In this document: in pieces, positions 60,805-64,000 of the stretch | Layout: the number at the start of each line of letters is the position of its first letter | Numbering within the stretch: the first letter of the stretch is position 1 | Position numbers and translations under genes: made by a program | Assembly (NCBI GenBank): GCA_017303805.1 | Contig: JAFLBQ010000009.1 | Coordinates: 49,810-113,809 of the forward strand | Length of the DNA stretch: 64,000 bases | Direction: 5' to 3' | Origin: Cytophagales bacterium | GTDB taxonomy: Bacteria > Bacteroidota > Bacteroidia > Cytophagales > Cyclobacteriaceae | The notes under the pieces: model-generated | Database searches by the model: none | Seen by the model: only the letters and a program-made list of their open reading frames with translations | Told to the model about the DNA's origin: nothing

Positions 60805-62451
60805 ATGAAGCATTTGAAAATTAGTGGCTTACTTATCGCGCTGGCATTGGTAGTGTGGGCGTTTGCCGGGCCAGGCGAAAAATATTTCGAAATCGCCAAA
60901 AGCCTGGATATTTTTTCTACCCTTTTTAAGGAATTAAACGCATACTATGTAGATGAGGTAGATCCGAAAAAGCTAATTGAAACGGGTATCGAAGGAATGC
61001 TCACGCAGTTAGATCCTTATACCGATTACATCTCTGAAGAAGAACAGGAGAGCTTTAGCATTCTTACCACAGGCCAGTATGCCGGGGTGGGAGCCCTTAT
61101 TGGAATAGTTAACAAGAAGACGGTTATAACTAATCCATACACCGGCTTCCCTGCAGCACAGGCCGGCTTGCGCGTAGGCGATGAAATAATTTCGGTAGAT
61201 GGTAAAAATGTGCAAGGCAAACCTACAATTGAAGTAAGTTCGTTAATGAAAGGCAAGCCTAAAACCGAAGTGGTTATAGAAGTTAAACGCGCAGGCACTT
61301 CCGAAACACTTAAGTTTAAATTGATTCGCGAAAAAATAAAAATTGCCAACGTGAGTTATTACGGCCTTGTAACTCCCGATGTGGCCTATATTAAGTTAGA
61401 TGAATTTACACCCGGAGCGGGTAAAGAAGTAGAAGAAGCACTTACTTCTTTAAAGAAAAAGGGTGCTAAAAAATTAATCCTTGACCTTCGCGAGAACCTG
61501 GGCGGTTCGCTTTACGAAGCGGTAAACATTGTAAACCTTTTTTTACCGAAAGGGAAAGAGGTGGTTTCAACAAAAGGAAAAGTAGAAGAATGGAATAAGA
61601 CCTACACCACGCTTAATCAACCAATAGATACCCAAATTCCACTAACAATACTCACCAGTGCCAGCACGGCTTCGGCCAGCGAAATTGTTGCCGGGGCCTT
61701 GCAAGATTACGATCGGGCTGTTTTAATAGGACAAAAAACTTTTGGCAAAGGCCTTGTTCAAACTACGCGTCAGCTTGCCTACAACGCGCAATTAAAAATT
61801 ACAACGGCTAAGTATTATATTCCCAGTGGTCGATGTATTCAGGCCATAGATTACGAGCATCGAAAAGCTGATGGGTCTGTTGCCCGGTTTCCCGATTCGC
61901 TCAAGCGCGAGTTCAAAACACATGGCGGCCGTAAAGTATTTGATGGTGCCGGGTTAGACCCCGATATAAAAGTTGAACCACCGGCTTACAGTCCTGCGGT
62001 TGCCGAGTTGGTAAGTTCAGGCCTTGTCTTTGAGTACGCCAGCCTTTATTGTGCCGGCCACCCGCTGCCGGAGTCGTTCAGAAACTTTAAACTTTCCGAG
62101 TTGGAGGCCGATCGCTTTGTAAACTGGGTAGCGCAGCAAAAATTTACCTACACTTCAGAATTAGATCAGCGGGCTACCGAACTGATCGCGGCAGCAAGGA
62201 AAGAAAAAACCTACGATGACCTTCAGATTCCATTGCGTGATTTGAAGAACAAAATAGAGCAGAACAAAGCGGATGTACTCAAGCGAAACAAGGAAGACGT
62301 GATCCGGATTTTAGAAGAAGAAATAGCGTTTCACTACCAAACCGATAAAGGGCAGGCAGAAGTAAGGCTTAGTCGCGATGCAGAAATTCACCAGGCACTG
62401 AAAACACTTGCCGATACCCAGGCGTACCGTAACGTTCTTACAGCAAACTAA
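60805..62451 (+). CDS. S41 family C-terminal processing peptidase
   Basis: This 548-residue exported serine protease has an N-terminal hydrophobic leader (LLIALALVVWAFAGP) and the helical segment with QLDPYTDYIS. A PDZ domain spans about 85-170 (GVGALIGIVNKKTVITNPYT, SPAA-type GLRVGDEIISVDGK). The S41 catalytic core follows: serine in STASASEIVAGAL near residue 291, lysine in GQKTFGKGLVQTT near residue 317. Family members trim C-termini of exported proteins. The C-terminal tail (about 150 residues, helical) is long for the family. Its stop overlaps the tsaB start by one base. Confidence 0.95.
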   Translation: MKHLKISGLLIALALVVWAFAGPGEKYFEIAKSLDIFSTLFKELNAYYVDEVDPKKLIETGIEGMLTQLDPYTDYISEEEQESFSILTTGQYAGVGALIGIVNKKTVITNPYTGFPAAQAGLRVGDEIISVDGKNVQGKPTIEVSSLMKGKPKTEVVIEVKRAGTSETLKFKLIREKIKIANVSYYGLVTPDVAYIKLDEFTPGAGKEVEEALTSLKKKGAKKLILDLRENLGGSLYEAVNIVNLFLPKGKEVVSTKGKVEEWNKTYTTLNQPIDTQIPLTILTSASTASASEIVAGALQDYDRAVLIGQKTFGKGLVQTTRQLAYNAQLKITTAKYYIPSGRCIQAIDYEHRKADGSVARFPDSLKREFKTHGGRKVFDGAGLDPDIKVEPPAYSPAVAELVSSGLVFEYASLYCAGHPLPESFRNFKLSELEADRFVNWVAQQKFTYTSELDQRATELIAAARKEKTYDDLQIPLRDLKNKIEQNKADVLKRNKEDVIRILEEEIAFHYQTDKGQAEVRLSRDAEIHQALKTLADTQAYRNVLTAN

Positions 62452-63134
62452 TGGCCCTCTTAGTAAGCCTCGAAACATCAACCCAGGTTTGTTCGGTAGC
62501 GCTTCACCTTAACGGAGATTTATTGGCTATGCGCAAGCAAACCCAACCCCGTTCAGCCGCATCATTACTTACTGTTATGATAGGCGAAGTGTTACAAGAG
62601 GCGAATTACCTGCCCACACAGCTTCAAGGAGTCATCGTTTCTTCGGGCCCTGGTTCGTACACTGGTTTGCGTATTGGTGTTGCTTCAGCCAAAGGAATTT
62701 GTTATGCCCTTAATGTGCCCTTGGTAGCAATAAATACGTTGGATTTATTGGCCTATCAAGCAGTTCATTTAATTGCGAACCCCAATGCTTTGATATGCCC
62801 CATGCTGGACGCCCGCAGAATGGAAGTCTATTGTAAAGTAGTGGATGGCAGCCTGATTGAAAAAGAACCTACTCATGCAAAAATTATCGACTCAGAAAGT
62901 TTTAAAGAGCAACTTCAAAATAATACTGTTTATTTTGTAGGAGATGGGGCCCTTAAATGCAAAGAAATTTTAGGGCACTCCAACGCAAAATTTTTAGACC
63001 AGCTAACACCCGATGCAAATCCCCTCGGAGTGTTGGGTTATAAAAAGTGGCTTCAAGGTAATTTCGAAAACACTGCAACCTTCGAACCTTATTACCTAAA
63101 AGATTTTCTTATTCGTAAACCAACAGCTTCATAA
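62451..63134 (+). CDS. tsaB: tRNA threonylcarbamoyladenosine biosynthesis protein TsaB
   Basis: This 227-residue protein has the ASKHA-fold start LVSLETSTQVCSVALHLNGD and the TsaB hallmark VIVSSGPGSYTGLRIGVASA near residue 65, followed by KGICYALNVPLVAINTLDLL. TsaB partners TsaD and TsaE to make t6A37 in ANN-decoding tRNAs. It overlaps the upstream protease stop codon by one base (TAATG), so it is translationally coupled. The DUF2480 gene follows in 18 bases. Confidence 0.96.
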   Translation: MALLVSLETSTQVCSVALHLNGDLLAMRKQTQPRSAASLLTVMIGEVLQEANYLPTQLQGVIVSSGPGSYTGLRIGVASAKGICYALNVPLVAINTLDLLAYQAVHLIANPNALICPMLDARRMEVYCKVVDGSLIEKEPTHAKIIDSESFKEQLQNNTVYFVGDGALKCKEILGHSNAKFLDQLTPDANPLGVLGYKKWLQGNFENTATFEPYYLKDFLIRKPTAS

Positions 63135-63152
63135 TAGTGTTGAGTCAATAAC

Positions 63153-63665
63153 ATGGAAGACGAAATAGTAAATAAAGTAAGCAAAAGTGCGTTGGTAACA
63201 TTCGACCTGGAAACGCTTTACACACCAGGCGAGCGGGTGTTGTTCGATGTAAAGCCACTACTCTTTCAAGAACTAATCCTGCGCGAAAAAGACTTTCGAA
63301 ACTTTATTAAAGACCATAATTGGGCTGCGTATAGTAATAAACACATTGCAATTACATGTACAGCCGATGCCATTGTGCCCACCTGGGCTTACATGTTGTT
63401 AGCATCAGCACTCCAACCCTATGCCCAGGTAATTGTAGTTGGTTCTTTACAGGATTTGGAAACTCGGCTTTTCGAAGCGGCCCTAAATAAAATTGATTGG
63501 CAAGAATTCACCAATGCTAAAGTAGTTGTGAAAGGCTGTAGCAAACGGGAGGTTCCAATAGCAGCCTATGTAGAAGTAACAAAACGACTTCGTCAGGTAG
63601 CCCAAAGCATTATGTTTGGCGAACCATGCAGCACCGTGCCTGTTTTTAAAAGAAAAACCTCCTGA
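63153..63665 (+). CDS. DUF2480 family protein
   Basis: This 170-residue protein starts MEDEIVNKVSKSALVTFDLE and ends IMFGEPCSTVPVFKRK, with KDHNWAAYSNKHIAITCTAD, AIVPTWAYMLLASALQPYAQ and GCSKREVPIAAYVE between. This is the complete DUF2480 pattern, found almost only in Bacteroidota. The GEPCSTVP cysteine and the GC-SKREVP cysteine could be metal ligands (inference). It is the third gene of the operon with the S41 protease and tsaB. Function is unknown. Confidence 0.9.
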   Translation: MEDEIVNKVSKSALVTFDLETLYTPGERVLFDVKPLLFQELILREKDFRNFIKDHNWAAYSNKHIAITCTADAIVPTWAYMLLASALQPYAQVIVVGSLQDLETRLFEAALNKIDWQEFTNAKVVVKGCSKREVPIAAYVEVTKRLRQVAQSIMFGEPCSTVPVFKRKTS

Positions 63666-64000
63666 TTCGAAATCTGATTATCAATCAGTTAGACCAAACA
63701 GCCTAAAAAAGCCCATTTTTTGTAAAAAATCTTCATTGCAACACTTGCAGATACACCTTCAAAGGCTACCTTTGCACTCCCTTTTGAACGGAAAAGGGCT
63801 TAATGGTTCAGGATTCAAGAGATTTTAGAACCACTTCTGTTAGAAACGCAACACACATTGTTGATAATCTGACAAACGTTCTTTGAATGAATGGAGATTG
63901 ATAGCGGACCCGGTTGTATCCGATAGAGGGTGCAGCCGAGTTGATTCTTTAGAGCTATTGGCAGGGATGCTGATAGGAGACAAAAAATTAATGAGGACCG
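63666..64000 (+). other. Probable rRNA operon leader (16S start beyond window)
   Basis: These 335 bases hold no gene. A textbook promoter lies at 63745-63774, and a boxA-like GTTCTTTGA stands at 63878-63886 with structured sequence after it, as seen before 16S rRNA genes of Bacteroidota. The 16S start itself (AGAGTTTGATCCTGG) is not reached. The inference rests on the leader features only. Confidence 0.5.
63745..63774 (+). promoter_or_regulatory. Strong promoter, probably of an rRNA operon
   Basis: TTG (63745-63747), exactly 19 bases, then TACCTTTG (63767-63774), a perfect match to the Bacteroidota consensus. A boxA-like sequence lies about 105 bases downstream and no coding region follows within the window. 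Confidence 0.78.

Noticed and set aside
63616-63828. A 70-codon open frame at the end of the DUF2480 gene
   Set aside because: It is a frame-shifted shadow of DUF2480 running through the predicted rRNA promoter.

Overview
The window reads as a chromosomal segment of a Bacteroidota bacterium, most likely order Cytophagales (inferred). Supporting signs are promoters of the Bacteroidota type (TTG, 19 bases, TAnnTTTG), GLPGLI-family and TonB-receptor-like outer membrane proteins, DUF2480 and DUF5916 proteins, and large FtsX-type permeases with an N-terminal 'permease prefix' domain.

Layout. 1-5.7 kb: a cut-off TraB/GumN protein, an SRPBCC protein, an SDR/DUF2141 pair, a Crp-type regulator and small envelope or stress proteins (lmo0937-like, beta-barrel, YtxH, coiled-coil lipoprotein). 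5.7-14.6 kb: mutS, a LytS/LytTR two-component pair, an exported intradiol-dioxygenase-like lipoprotein, YceI, a beta-propeller protein, a Gfo/Idh/MocA oxidoreductase and an acyl-CoA desaturase. 14.6-41.9 kb: a 27-kb block dominated by eight FtsX/MacB-like permeases on the minus strand. Seven carry the prefix domain and are arranged as three PadR-permease-permease units plus one PadR-permease unit. A DUF5916 protein and three VOC-fold proteins interrupt the block. 42-53 kb: a DUF1684 lipoprotein, an MFS transporter, a GIY-YIG pseudogene, two tRNAs, an OmpR/HK pair divergent from a GLPGLI/outer-membrane-barrel pair, a glycerophosphodiesterase and an adenosine-kinase-like PfkB kinase. 53.1-56.4 kb: an AT-rich accessory insert with a ParD/ParE module, a decayed Fic-like fragment, a lipoprotein with an eight-cysteine C-terminus and its own ABC transporter. 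56.4-64 kb: a pair of M16 peptidases, rpmH, rnpA, a C-terminal processing protease, tsaB, a DUF2480 gene and what looks like an rRNA operon promoter and leader.

The most interesting system is the PadR/permease array. Three similar PadR genes share a gap-free 27-bp upstream element. The fourth, divergent PadR has an unrelated 52-bp dyad and controls permeases with a different prefix type. Prefix domains match within an operon while the permease bodies do not, so regulator, operator and prefix appear to have diversified together as modules. No MacB-type ATPase is encoded nearby, so these are orphan permeases here. A second candidate system is the cysteine-rich lipoprotein plus ABC transporter in the accessory insert, which could be a secreted peptide with export or immunity functions.

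Degenerate palindromic and short-period repeats fill many intergenic gaps. In several places they form the ends of coding sequences (two PadR C-termini, the kinase and RnpA N-termini, the SRPBCC C-terminus).
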